Below, piece after piece: positions 34,901-48,217 of a stretch of DNA of 64,000 nt. Below the pieces are notes generated by a model. It searched no databases and was not told the origin of the DNA. It saw only the letters and a program-made list of their open reading frames with translations. A program made the position numbers and the translations under genes. The stretch covers positions 6,386,001 through 6,450,000 of the forward strand of contig CP093831.1 of the NCBI GenBank assembly GCA_033063855.1, in the 5' to 3' direction. Numbering within the stretch: the stretch's first letter is position 1; each line of letters begins with the position of its first letter. This DNA is from Smittia aterrima. Lineage: Eukaryota; Arthropoda; Insecta; Diptera; Chironomidae.

Positions 34901-37382
34901 CGTGAGCTGGGTTAAACATTATTTCCCTCTCAGCACAACGTCATGACTGAACCGAAACAAGATTTCTTAATTAACATGCTTTGCAGGTACTACATGTGTC
35001 AAGTGAACACTAATCCCATGATCAGCCAAGTTGGTTATCTGCAAGTTGTGGGTGAGTTTCTCTCCGAAGTCGAAAAAGTTATGTCGGGCGGGTGATGTCA
35101 AATGTAATTATCTGCTAATACTAAGGAAAATTAAAGTTTTCCGAAATAGAAAAGTTTCTTCGACGCTCATCCACTTCAGCGACTTGAGAAAACTTTTTCT
35201 TTGCTGGTTTCACAAGCTTGGTCAAAAGAAGCTTTCATGCTGGCACTTAAGCGATGGAGGAAAAAAACTCTCGAGTTTTCAATTCGAAAAAGTGTCGCTG
35301 ACAATTGTTTAACTTTTCAATTTTCTCTTATGGAGCTGTGAGAGGAAAAGTTTAGAAGTTCAAAAGTTTTCAATTTGATTTTGTTGGACATGAAGAATTT
35401 AATTTGCTTGCTTTGAACTTTGTGAAGCTTTTTTTTTGACTTCATAAACATGTCGATTTTGATATATTTGATGTATGTAGATCATCAATCATTGAAAGAC
35501 TTGCATAATTTAATAAGAAAATTCGATTTATTGCTTAATGCGTTTAGTTCCACCAAATATTTTGGATATCGAGAGTACGCCATCATCAGTTGCTGTCCGA
35601 GAAAATCAAAATATCAACATGACATGCCGTGCTGACGGTTTCCCAACTCCCAAAATAATTTGGAGGCGTGAGGATGGACAAAGTATCACAGTCGAACGCA
35701 AGAAGAAAGTGATGGTGTACGACGGAGAGATTCTTCATTTAGCGAAACTCAGCAGAAATGAGGTGAGAAGTTGAAAGTTTTTTTCGCGAAACAATTTGCT
35801 GAGTTTTTAAGCCTTTTAGTGGCTTAAAGGATTTCGAAATAAAATGTTTCACGAGACTCTAATTCAAACTTAATTGATCACGAATTAACATAAACTTTTC
35901 TTTAATTTCGTTCTCGATTTCATCGCTACGAAGATGGGCGCTTATCTTTGTATAGCAACGGTAATTAACAAGTTCTTTAAACTTCCTCAGACTCTCGATG
36001 TTGTTCCGAGTATCTAATGCTATTAAGAAATAATTCCGATTGTCTTTCGCTTCTCTCCGATAGAACGGTGTTCCGCCTTCAGTCTCGAAGAGGATTATTT
36101 TGGATGTCGAATGTAAGTTTGCCTCTTGGAAGTGCTTCAAAGTTTTTAATATTTCATTTTCATACTCTTACTCTCAACCCTCTTCTCTCGGTCGTCGTTG
36201 CTGCCAAATAAAGTTTCGCCAATGATTTGGGGTGAGAAGCATTTGCAATCGTCATTAGAGTCAGTCAACAACTTTTTCCTTCCTCACAGTTCCAAATCAA
36301 CTTGTCGGTGCTCCATCTGGAACAGATGTCACTATCGATTGTCACACTGAGGCTCACCCAAGGTAATCAACAGCTCATCTTTCTGTCGAGAGCATAAATT
36401 TTTAATATTCGACCTCTGAGAATGAAAATTTCGGCCGAACAATAAATTCACGTTCTCATTAATTTTCAGAGCCATCATTTACTGGGTTTACAATCAAGGT
36501 GAGAGCACTTTTTACGTCCACTCGACGCTTAAGCGATAGTTTATGTTTTTAATTAATAATTTACGATGCAATAATTCCAGTGATGGTCCTGCCGAGCAAA
36601 AAATACATCATCGACTACAACGAGAACTCGTATCGGTGAGTAAGAGACAACTGAATGTCCTTGACGTGTTGACAATTGACATTTTTTATTAGAGCGCACA
36701 TGAAATTGACAATTAAGGGATTGTCAGTCGGAGATTTCGGCAATTACCGATGCATATCAAAGAATTCGCTTGGCGAGACTGAAGGATCGATCAGAGTTTA
36801 TGGTAAAATAAATAAATGATTCAACTTCTTTCATAATTTAAAACAAATATTCTTAAAATAGAAATTCCACTACCAGCAACGCCATCGAAACAAGTCATTG
36901 TTGCTGAACCAAAAGAAAGTAAGTACAACTCTCGAAACTGAATAGCAATCATGAATAAAAGCTTTTCCTAGTTAACATTGATGTAGCACATTTATTTAAT
37001 GCCTTGTAAATTTCTCTTCTCTCCCCTCGTGACTAATTCGACAGCATCACGTGTCAATGATACAACAACTAAAGCAATTCAACCCGAAATTGTATTCTCG
37101 TCAAAGTCAGAGAGTGGCAATATTCACGCTGAACGTGAGAGGCCCAACAGCATTGCATCTGACAGAGGCAAAGCGACAATGGCTTTCTCGTTTACTGACT
37201 CGCCGCCAAACGAGTATGGAGTCATCTCAAAAGGTTTGTTTGTTTTGTACTCTCCACTTGACCACTTAAAGAACTTGATTTCTATTCCATTCCAATGTAC
37301 AGCTTCCAACCTGAGGAAACATTTGATTCAAGACATAAGTGCCACAATCCTGGTTTTCATAATGTTTCTCGCATATCATTAA
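31987..37382 (+). CDS. DIP-type (Dpr-interacting protein) GPI-anchored immunoglobulin-superfamily protein, 16 exons, 444 aa
   Basis: Exons: 31987-32104, 33817-33870, 33987-34039, 34731-34873, 34987-35051, 35548-35762, 35934-35960, 36064-36112, 36214-36231, 36290-36362, 36470-36498, 36581-36635, 36693-36802, 36862-36918, 37045-37233, 37303-37382. They total 1335 nt and every junction is in phase. Exon 1 is the predicted signal-peptide exon (ends MFFIYMGTLVTHG). Ig1 (about 44-144) has LPCVV, VAWIHIDRQMILTIH and GYYMCQVNTNPM; Ig2 (145-241) has MTCRADG, IIWRRED and GAYLCIATNGVPP; Ig3 (246-336) has VPNQLVGAPSGTDVTIDCH and GNYRCISKNSLGE. These are hallmark DIP sequences. A 60-80 residue stalk and a hydrophobic end (ATILVFIMFLAYH) suggest a GPI anchor. 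DIPs bind Dpr proteins in synaptic partner matching. The last intron (69 nt, in frame) could be retained without a stop. Exon 1 is the least certain. Which DIP paralogue this is cannot be decided. Confidence 0.9.
35498..37119 (+). repeat. duplicated block C, inside the DIP gene (partner 46596-48217, inverted)
   Basis: About 1.62 kb covering DIP exons 6-14 and the first 75 nt of exon 15, with introns. Its reverse complement lies at 46596-48217. Left of the core, similarity continues after an insertion of about 45 nt in the partner (shared GATCATCAATCATTGAA at 35480-35495). Confidence 0.93.
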
Positions 37383-39787
37383 AATACCTTAGCTCCGTTG
37401 TTAAATATTATCATAATTGTGAAGCAGAGCAAAGTTATGTAAATAGAAAATTGTAAAAACTGAAACGAGAAAAAATCATAGTTTAGCCGAATTGAGTTTG
37501 TCTATGGAGAAAAAAGCTTAAAGCTTACTGAAATAATTTCGAGACATTTTAATTGAAAATGCTGAAGAATTTTTTTTCTTTGCACTTCCTCAAGCTTCCA
37601 TTGAGCTAAGACGAGAGTAAGACATTCAAATGGCTGAGGGAATGAAGAGAATGCGGCAAATTCCTCTTGCAAATTGCAGTATTTTCTCCATCAATTTCCT
37701 CATTTCCCCTGAGAAGTTCTTTCCCAATCCTCACTTTCGTTTATGTATTTTAAAAAAACATTTCTCGGTTTGTAGGAAAAATAACACGAGAAAAATTGTT
37801 AGGTAAATTCTCATGAAAAATACTTCACAGGCACCTTTTTTCCTAGCTGGAGAAAAATCCCAATGGAGAGCGAGTAAAAAACATTTCTAAAATAACATAA
37901 ATTTTCCCTCTTAAAATTAACTAAATAAAAGTTTTTTCTGTTCGGACTACAGGTCTCGTGAGAGAAAAAATATAAAATGTTAATTAGACATTCTCAACGC
38001 AGCTGATGTTTCTGACACTTTCTGTACTTTCATTTCACGAGGATTTTACTCCTGATGACGACAAGGAGAAGACAAAGAAATTCACAAGCTTCTCGCAAAC
38101 TAAGAAAACTATGAGCCGTATTTGTCATAAAAAGTAAATTATAAGAAACGAGTTGAAAACAATACAAAGGAAAGATGAAAAACTTTAGCAAAATACAAAA
38201 ATATCACGATGATTGTTCTGCAGATGAAACGATGTCGGAAGAAGAAGGAGACTTGAAAGAGATAAAAAAGATATCAGAACAGAAGAAAGATGAAATCTTG
38301 TAAAAATAATTAATAAAAAATGAATGAAAAAATAATTACTCTCGGAGACGCTTTAAAAGATACGTCACGTCAGATTCAAATACGTTATGTCATAGTCGCT
38401 TTATATTTTCGGGAATGAAATATTATTTTCTCAGCAATTTATGATCAACGAGACGTGATGTAATTTTTGAACTGACTCAATTCATTGAATTCCCTATGAA
38501 GACGACTATATAAAAATTTAATTATTCTTTCAGCGACGAGAAATATTACTTAAGATGAGAGAACGAGATCGTTAAATATTCGTTTTTTGCATGTTTTACG
38601 GAAATTACCGGGAGGAGTTGAGTGGAATCTTTTAAATATCTAAATAAAAGGAAATGCTCTTGAATAAGAATATTGAAAGGGTTGAGAGTTGTTGGTGCTA
38701 CTGACGGCTCTTTAATGATATTCACACAATTAAGTTTGGTTAAGTGTTCACAGCGGTGACAGCTATTATTCCAATCTTTTATCATTCTACGTACATTCAT
38801 TCCTTTTTCCAATATTTAACAAGCAATCGAAGCAACCAGTAATGACGCAGATAGAGTTTGCAGCAAGTGCTTGTCAAGCCATTGTTTCAGGTCTGGACAT
38901 GTCAGTCGACCTACATATAAGAGTTTTCCTTCATCATTTCTCGATAAGTTAAGCCTCATTAAAAAAACAAACCCGCCTCTCGATTATGATAAATGCCATT
39001 TAACAAAATGATTTAGGATGAAACAACAATCGACAGCAATCCTCATCTGTCAGCGTTGATCCTCCTTTTTAGAATTTCATCCTCGCATCCTCGTCTCATT
39101 TAATTTCCTACAATTTAATGTTGCTGAAATAATGTTTTTCTGTCTCACATCCCTTTGATTCACGTCTGGGATTTGTTTGAAAATCTGGAGTATTGTTTTA
39201 TCCTTAGAGACAAGACTCTCAAGGGGATGACGACTTCACTTTCGGATGGCTCCTATCTTACATGTCTTTACGCTGAATTTATAGCTCTCCTTTCCACCTT
39301 GTGTAGAGCGACAGAAGAAAATCCCAAATGTCATTGAAATGCAGCACAAAAAAGATGAAAAATGTGATGTGTTTTCTAATGTTTAATGTAGTGAAATTTA
39401 CGTTTTGTTACAAATTCTTTTTGCTTCTCGGGAGTGCGATAAGATGCTTGCGCAATTCCCATTAATCATGTGAGATGGTGGATGCTGAGTAACTGTCATT
39501 AGACTGAGCAGATGCCATAAAACAAAAAGAGAAAACACGCGAAATGTGATCGCGAATTTGAATTCCTCGCGTCAGAGCGAAAGCTCGCAGTAAATTTATG
39601 CACAAAATACTTTTTTTTTGCTCGCGCCTGTTCGACGTCAAACATAAAATTTCATTTTGATGCGACAGCGAGTTGGATGTGTCTGCTATCTCAATTTGAT
39701 CAAATTTACTCAACTTTACATATAAATTCACATTCGACAGAAAAGTAATGTTGAGCGCTTTGTCAAAAGAATTCCGCAGTTCACTTC
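37383..39787. other. spacer downstream of the DIP gene
   Basis: Contains the DIP 3' UTR and AT-rich sequence; no further gene recognised. Confidence 0.4.
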
Positions 39788-40171
39788 AGTGGAAATTCCC
39801 AAGACAGTTCGGATCGTGAAAGAAGAGAGCGAGAAAGTGTTAAATTTGATACATTTCGTATGCACGCCGTGTGTAAACATAAATATATGAAAAATATTCA
39901 AATGAAGCGAACATTGAATACCCTCGTCGTTGGGTGAGTGAGAGTGAGCAGAAGACGATTCAGCGTTCATCCCCGAAAAGCGAGCACAAGAAAAATCCTG
40001 ACAGTGAAAGAACGAAAATGAGAAAAATCATCTGAAACGTGACGAACGGAAAAGAAGTGGAGAAGGCACGAAGACGGCAACGACGAACAGTAAATGTGTT
40101 TTCAATGTAGTTGAACCAGCTGGCGAGAGTTGTCACACAATGCAGCACGAAACAAATCCATTTATTAAAAT
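39788..40171 (+). repeat. duplicated block F (partner 56310-56693, direct)
   Basis: About 384 bp recurring in the same orientation at 56310-56693 with a handful of substitutions. This is the only direct pair of the six. Outside the core I see little similarity. Confidence 0.88.
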
Positions 40172-43100
40172 GTAAAAGAATTAACAGAGAAAAACGTCGC
40201 AAGAGAAACGGAATTGAAATGTATCTCGGGGAAATCGATTTCCGGAAAAGCAAAACCTTTTGCGAGATGAACTTAATGGGATTTCCAATTCGTTCGTCAG
40301 ACTCAAAAGTTCGCGCGTCTGCAAAGTTTCCTCTACCCCCACTTCTCTCCTCGATTTAAAATTTATGACACGATGAAATTTATTCAGTTTGCGAGAGTAT
40401 CATAACTTCGCCATCATTTCTCCTCGACACCATACACGGTTGAACTTTAAATTCATCGAGAGTCTCTACCACCGCTCAGGAAGAAGCGGGGAAAGATTTG
40501 CGAATGAGAATGTTGGGCAAATATGCTTAAATAATCCTATAATAGGTAACAGCATCAGAATCAGCTTACGTAAGAGTTTCTCCCCAAAAAAAAGCTTCTT
40601 GTCTGAATGGAGCAAGCGAGAGCGATCCCTAGCTTTGAATAATGCTCTTTTTGTGTAAACCAGTCTTTCTAAGAAAACCCGATTGAGCTCAATGAAGAAA
40701 AATAAGAGAAGGTTTCATATTTAAAGTTCACTAAACATTTGAGATTCTCGAGCTCATCAGATCAGTGGAGAATCAAATTTTCAAGTGAAAAAACTCAACT
40801 CGCCGCAGTCAATTTATGCAATTCTTAATGCCATAATATTTTGTATAATTTTATGATATTCAAGCACCGTATTGACATTTTGATCGTAAAAAATACTCTT
40901 CCGTTGGAAGCTTCATGTCTTCTCGCTCCTTTCGCTCGTTAGCATACGATATGCATAAGACTATCACATACATTTTTCATTTGAAATTCATGAGCCAACC
41001 GATATCTGGAAAGCGGAGCGATACGGATAAGAGTTATGCTACACTTCGCTTGCCTTGCCGAGAGCTTTTGCTTTCTTTTATTATTCAAAGCCCTCAAGTG
41101 TTGGAAATATTTCTTTCAATTTATTGGTGAGTTTTCAGTTTTTCTTTCTTTTTTTTCGGGGGAAGGAGTGCGAGCCATAAAAATTCTGAGCAGGCACGAC
41201 TAACACATTTCACATTTTTCAAAATTCCCAAAAATTCCGTATGAAAAATTAATGGAGGTTGAAAAATGTTTCACAACCGGAACGTGATTGTTGCGCACTC
41301 AAAGATCGTAAAAGGTTCACCGTTGGATTATATGCCGGAGTTCAAAAAACTTACGAGACGCTCGATGATGACAACACCGCAAAATGAGTAACGACGTCGC
41401 ATAATTGTTTTACACGAAATTAAACCGCATTAAGCGAGAACAAAGTGTAATTAAAAGGAACTTTTGAATAATGATGCATGTAATACCAGATGATAAATGT
41501 TGATCGGAGTGAAGATGTTCGCACATGCATGGCATGAAGGGAAGAGCAAAAGAAAAGACGAAGAGACGATAATGATATCCTTTTAATTAATGCTGTCTAA
41601 CGATGAGACGCTTGTGCCATTAAATGTCATTAAAGTTTAGTTCGAAGCGAAGTTATTTTCGGTCTCGATGAAATTTTGGGTTTAAGCTGTAAGACGAGGC
41701 CATTGTTGTTAGCAATGAAGACATTAACTCGATGCTTGTAAGAACTTCTTACTAAGAAGAATTGAAAATCTCCGAACGAAGAACCGCTGCTTCTAACTTT
41801 TCATCTCTTTTCATTTCTTAAGACGTTTTCTTCTTTTGCAAATGAAAAAGTTTTATTCTTCCTGCTCATGTTTTAAAACCAACAAAGATGAATATTTTCT
41901 CCTCAACTCTCACAACAAGACGAACTCACTTTCCTTATGAAGTTATCCTAATTAAACCTAATAGAATTAACACGAATGAAATTAAAATTCAAATGGAAAG
42001 TATGCAAATGAGAAGAACGTCGAGGGAATTTGTAATTAGGCGATGAGTGAAAAGTTTTTATTCCTCCTTTGGAGAAAACTCTGCTCGGGGTGAGAATAAA
42101 TTAAAGAAAATTTCGGAAAACCTGCTCAGGTCTAAAGGTGAATGTAAATTCACTTCGAGACCTAAACGGAGTCGCTTTACGTGTGACTTATAGTTAATTT
42201 TCGGGACTATAAAACTTTAATTCAGAGCTTTCGCAAATGTGAAGCAATAAAACTGTCGCCTCAGACTTTAATGCTCCTTAAACGCAAAATGGGACGTAAA
42301 TGTGTCATTCAAGTCATTTCCCAAGTGCTTCTTATAACCGACAGAATTTGCTTAACCCTCGTCACGTGAAGATATGTTGTTGAATTGCTTTCACCTGTCT
42401 CAAGGAACCATTAATTCAAGCAAAGACGAAATTCCTTTTCCCTTTCGGATTAGCATGACAACACGAATTGTCTGGCTGTAATCTGTCCTTCCATTAAGCT
42501 TTTATTTTAGCTTTTGATTTGTTGCTTTAAGTGGAATTCGATGCTGAGGTGAGAATATTTCAAGCATCGTAAAATTTAAATTGAGAGTTTGATGGAAAAG
42601 TAGTTGTCAGCGGTTTCTAACTTTAATTGAGACTGTTGCTTAAACTTCAAGGATTGTTTGAATTGAGTTCACCTCCCCAAAATCCTCCTCCAATCGTTTG
42701 GAAATCAATTTGTTTCGATTAGTAAGCTTTCTTAGAAGGCGTTTGAATTTATGGCCTTCCAAACGTTAGGAATTAGAGGATCAGATGCTAAAGCCAACTG
42801 ACACATTTAATTGAAAAGAATTGTAAGATGGAAAAGTTTTTTATTTTTCCAAAATTCAATTCAGGGAAGCGAAAGATTTATTGCTTGCGAAAACCATCAG
42901 ATAAATCTCAAAAAGCTTTCTGATGTGAAAATGAAACTTTTTGACTCTTGAAACTAAGTCGTTTGAGTCTCCTGCCGATGCTCCTACCCAAAATTTGAAT
43001 TTAATGAAGGTCAAACCATCAAACTTTACGACTAAAGTTCCTTTTCCGTGATTTCATTTAAAACCTTGAAGGACGCTGTTCTGTGAAGGCGTCACAGTTC

Positions 43101-45079
43101 ATAAAGAAAGAAAAATAGGTGAAGTGGGAAAACAAGGTCGAATCTTGAAGATTTTGGCGAGAAAATCGTCGATGTAATGTTTAAATGCAAATGAGAAATT
43201 TCACGCTTTCGTCTTCACTCGAAATCTTAGCAAACGAGAAGACTTTTAAAGTGCTTCCCGACGATGAAGAAAAGTTAGCGGAAAATCAGACAGAATCCTT
43301 CCAAAACGTGAAGCGAACCCTTTGAATAATTGATACCTCTCGTAAAAAAGTTCTACATCCTCGCAGAGACGTGCGATCGATACTGCATGATGATGAGTTG
43401 TGGAAGAGAATTTTGAGAGGTAAGGAAAGTCTCTTGAATTTATTCTGCTGAGTCTCTGCTAAAAAGAACTTTTCTTCATCGCGAAAAACTTTAAAACTTT
43501 CTCATGCTTCAAAACAAATATTTCATTTCCTAACTGAAACCTTAGTCTATTCATCGTAACTTTTAGCTGAAAGTTTCAAGAGCGAGCAGAACAAGCAAAA
43601 ATCATACGAAAGTATCTTAAATTAAGTTTTAAAGTGCTGTCGTTTAAATTGTTCAACAAGGCAAAACTGCACATTCATACAGCGAATTGAAAAGCAACAG
43701 GAAAGAAAAGAAAGTCAAACATCTTTATTGGCTGCTGTTCAACTCGCAAAACGACAACGAGAGAGGAAAAAGGAAAAGAATTTTTCATTTTTATTGCGTT
43801 TTAAGCGCTTTTCAACAGTCAAGAAATTAGCAGACGTATGCACAACATGTTTTCGCCGATAACATTTTATTTCCCACATTTTTCAGACTCTTTTGCCAAA
43901 AATAACGAATTTTCAGTAAATTCTTTGATTCTAGAAATGAATTTTAGGAATTTAAATAGGAAACTTCGTTATCCACATTCAACTTCAAAACTTTAAAAGA
44001 AATTCCTTCTGTGATTACGTCATACTCCTAAATAAACAACTTCTCAAAACAAACTGTCCTTCAACTCTATAAACAGTGAGGTTTATGATTATGCAGATGA
44101 GGAAACTCAACTATGAAAATGTTTTCTTAAAAATAAAATTTAAATGTTTGCTAGTGAAAAATACGGAACAATTTATTTTGATTTCAGTTTTTGAAAGTTC
44201 AAAGCAATTTATCGTCGATAATGATGTTGTCGAGTGCGCAATGTTTGAGTGTTTTTTATCGAGTTCTGAGCTTGTTGGAAATTGTCACAATTATGAGATC
44301 GCTTCGGGGTTGGAATCTTGGGGATGGTAAAATTTAAATTGTTAGCATGTTTCGCAGAATGACAGAGATGTCGAAAGGAAGTTGCCAATGCTTTTGTTGC
44401 GATCCCAAAATACTAAACGTTCGGTTTGTTTAAACCAGCAGAATTGGTGTCGATGGAAGAATTTTCCTTTCTCCAAGCCATCACCGAAATTGCGGTTACT
44501 TTTTGCTGTAAGTCTGTCGCATCGTTTCGAAACCCAAGGATTCCATCTCATTTTCGCTTTGTGAAATTCAATGAAAATGTCATCATGTTCAACCCCTCAT
44601 GCGATAGACAAAGTGAGAGAGCAAAAAGCGACGAGACTGAATGTGAGAAGAAATTTGCTTGCACAAAGTGATGGCAAAGTTCATAGCAAGAAATCGATAG
44701 TCTCGAGATGAACTTTCGAATAAATTAGTTCATAATGAAATCATTTTATCATCTTTTTGCAAGAGTTTGTCGCATAAATTATGAAGACACAAGCTGGAAG
44801 CACATGCTACTAGCCAGTGTCCTAACGAGTACGTGCCTGGTAATCTGAGATTTGTCTGCATTCTCAGCTTTCGGACCTAAATCAATTTACGAATTACAAA
44901 CCCGCCTCAACAAAGTTCACTGACACTAAGCACTTTCCTTACATGCTTCGAAGTCTACAACGTGGAAAACCTTATCTCAAATCTGTAATTGACTGAAAAT
45001 TTCCCTCCTCCTTCGTCTTTAAAATGTCTCGGAAGATGTCGAAGGAAAATTTCGTCTGAAAGGAAGTTTTCTTATCTTT
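40172..45079. other. gene-less stretch
   Basis: Almost 5 kb with no recognised gene, RNA or tandem array. Open frames are under 90 codons and have no domain features. Confidence 0.4.
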
Positions 45080-46515
45080 ATTGTTGATTTAACGGTCTAT
45101 AAAAAGTGAGCGAGAAGGAAGGCGATGAAGTGCTTCAAAGTTTTGCTCTGTTTATAAATAATTTAGAGGCAATGAAACGAAGCAGACACTCAACATTCCA
45201 GCGGATAAACGACGACGCGCTCCTTTTCACCCAACTTCAATAAAAGAAATTGATTTGGGATCAATGGAGCGTGTCGAGAATTTTCCCTCTCTCGTCTCCT
45301 TTCTCGTCTCGGGTTTCCCTTTGAAATCTAATAAACAATAAAGCGAAGATATCTCAATTGAGTGGTTGATCTGTGATAAGCGATCGACGGAGACAACTCA
45401 ACTGCTTTCTCTACTTTTTAAAGGTTTCTCAAAGTTTATCAAGTTCTTAGTAGAAACATGAAAAATTTAAATATTTTCCATCATTTCACGTCCTAAGTCA
45501 ACAGAGTTGGTGAGAAGTGAGAGATAAAAAATAATTAATTTTCAGTTGTGACGTGTATCTAAGTCTGAAACGTGAAGAGCAGCGATTCATAAAAGGAAGC
45601 TTCACTTTACACATGTTCAGCCTCCTCAAGCACGAAAGAGCTCAAAGCATTTTCTCTTCTAAATTTGGGTTCTGTCGTCTCCAACAGCGTTGGATAGAAA
45701 ATGTTTTAATAATGACATCACAAACGCGTCTTCCCATTGTTGCGTGATAAATTATTCAGACCGTCATGTGGATGAAAACTACGCTCCTGCAGAGAAAACA
45801 GTTTAAAGTTTCTGTTTGTCCACATTCGAGATAAGCTGGTTTGTCTCATTCACCTTGTTCCATGTTTTCTTTACTTGTCGGACAACGACGATTAACCAAC
45901 AAACCTCGCGAGACTTTTTCATAAAACACAAAATTTGCTTCTTTCGTTTCTTTGCTGTTGCTCATTTCTCTCCGCATTGACAAACATTAAATGCTAAAAC
46001 GATGTTGTCTTGTCTACATTTTGTCCTCAGCTTGTAATTTTGTTTACTTTTCGTTCACCGTCGTCAAACATCGAAATCTTCCTCCGTTATTGTGTTGCTT
46101 TGGCTTCCTTCCGGGTATCTTTCTTCGCTTTTCTTTACTTTTCTCATGTCTCACAAAATCCTCAAACATTTAATTTCTTTCATTTCTGGAGGATAGAGAG
46201 AGCGAGTTGAGCATAAGAACAAGCAAAGCGAGACACGAAATCAAATTTGAAAAAGTTCAAGCAGCTCCAGGAGAGTTTTATCGAAAAATCTTTCTAAAGC
46301 TTTTGAGGCGAGCTTAACTCTCGTCCCCGGAAAATCCTTTTCTTTCTTCAAACTGCATCAAGTTATGCAAGGTACACTTCTCTCTATCTTCGGAAAACAG
46401 GAACACAAACTATTTCCTTCAAGGCAAAAAATAAGAACAACTTAATCCACCGACGGAAGAAGAAGACACATTAAAATGAACGTTCACTAGAAGGTCAAAA
46501 TGTGATGAGAATTTG
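45080..46515 (-). repeat. duplicated block B' (inverted copy of 21830-23274)
   Basis: First block of the copy region. Only about 80 bp of unrelated sequence separates it from block C', although their sources lie about 12 kb apart. Confidence 0.9.
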
Positions 46516-46595
46516 AGGGAAATTTATGCAACGTTCGTAAAAGATATGATGACTCACAGAGGATCAAGCTTATATCGTTAGTCAAAATTCCATTG

Positions 46596-48217
46596 TGCCG
46601 CTCTCTGACTTTGACGAGAATACAATTTCGGGTTGAATTGCTTTAGTTGTTGTATCATTGACACGTGATGCTGTCGAATTAGTCACGAGGGGAGAGAAGA
46701 GAAATTTACAAGGCATTAAATAAATGTGCTACATCAATGTGAACTAGGAAAAGCTTTTATTCATGATTGCTATTCAGTTTCGAGAGTTGTACTTACTTTC
46801 TTTTGGTTCAGCAACAATGACTTGTTTCGATGGCGTTGCTGGTAGTGGAATTTCTATTTTAAGAATATTTGTTTTAAATTATGAAAGAAGTTGAATCATT
46901 TATTTCTTTTACCATAAACTCTGATCGATCCTTCAGTCTCGCCAAGCGAATTCTTTGATATGCATCGGTAATTGCCGAAATCTCCGACTGACAATCCCTT
47001 AATTGTCAATTTCATGTGCGCTCTAATAAAAATATGTCAATTGTCAACACGTCAAGGACATTCAGTTGTCTCCTACTCACCGATACGAGTTCTCGTTGTA
47101 GTCGATGATGTATTTTTTGCTCGGCAGGACCATCACTGGAATTATTGCATCGTAAATTATTAATTAAAAACATAAACTATCGCTTAAGCGTCGAGTGGAC
47201 GTAAAAAGTGCTCTCACCTTGATTGTAAACCCAGTAAATGATGGCTCTGAAAATTAATGAGAACGTGAATTTATTGTTTGGCCGAAATTTTCATTCTCAG
47301 AGGTCGAATATTAAAAATTTATGCTCTCGACAGAAAGATGAGCTGTTGATTACCTTGGGTGAGCCTCAGTGTGACAATCGATAGTGACATCTGTTCCAGA
47401 TGGAGCACCGACAAGTTGATTTGGAACTGTGAGGAAGGAAAAAGTTGTTGACTGACTCTAATGACGATTGCAAATGCTTCTCACCCCAAATCATTGGCGA
47501 AACTTTATTTGGCAGCAACGACGACCGAGAGAAGAGGGTTGAGAGTAAGAGGATGGAAATAAAATATTAAAAACTTTGAAGCACTTCCAAGAGGCAAACT
47601 TACATTCGACATCCAAAATAATCCTCTTCGAGACTGAAGGCGGAACCCCGTTCTACCGGAGAGAAGCGAAAGACAATCGGAATTATTTCTTAATAGCATT
47701 AGATACTCAGAACAACATCGAGAGTCTGAGGAAGTTTAAAGAACTTGTTAATTACCGTTGCTATACAAAGATAAGCGCCCATCTTCGTAGCGATGAAATC
47801 GAGAACGAAATTAAAGAAAAGTTTATGTTAATTTGTGATCAATTAAGTTTGAATTAGAGTCTCGCGAAACATTTCAATTCGTAATCCTTTAAGCCACTAA
47901 AAGGCTTAAAAACTCAGCAAATTGTTTCGCAAAAAAACTTTCAACTTCTCACCTCATTTCTGCTGAGTTTCGCTAAATGAAGAATCTCTCCGTCGTACAC
48001 CATCACTTTCTTCTTGCGTTCGACTGTGATACTTTGTCCATCCTCACGCCTCCAAATTATTTTGGGAGTTGGAAAACCATCAGCACGACATGTCATGTTG
48101 ATATTTTGATTTTCTCGGACAGCAACTGATGATGGCGTACTCTCGATATCCAAAATATTTGGTGGAACTAAACGCATTAAGCAATAAATCGAATTTTCTT
48201 ATTAAATTATGCAAGTC
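46596..48217 (-). pseudogene. partial inverted copy of the DIP gene (Ig2 and Ig3 only)
   Basis: Read on the minus strand, this holds intact counterparts of DIP exons 6-14, with all splice sites kept, including the 18-nt exon. Ig1, the signal exon and the GPI tail are absent: I found no counterpart of the GYYMCQV exon on the minus strand within several kb upstream. In the part matching exon 15, homology stops after KSESG, and three new residues precede phenylalanine and a TGA. Exon differences I counted: three in exon 6 (TGC/TGT, GAC/GAT, TTC/TTT) and one in exon 8 (GGT/GGG), all synonymous, none elsewhere in about 708 nt. Two introns differ at 5 of 204 positions. As it stands it cannot encode a complete DIP. 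It is therefore a gene fragment, but it shows no coding decay. Confidence 0.85.
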
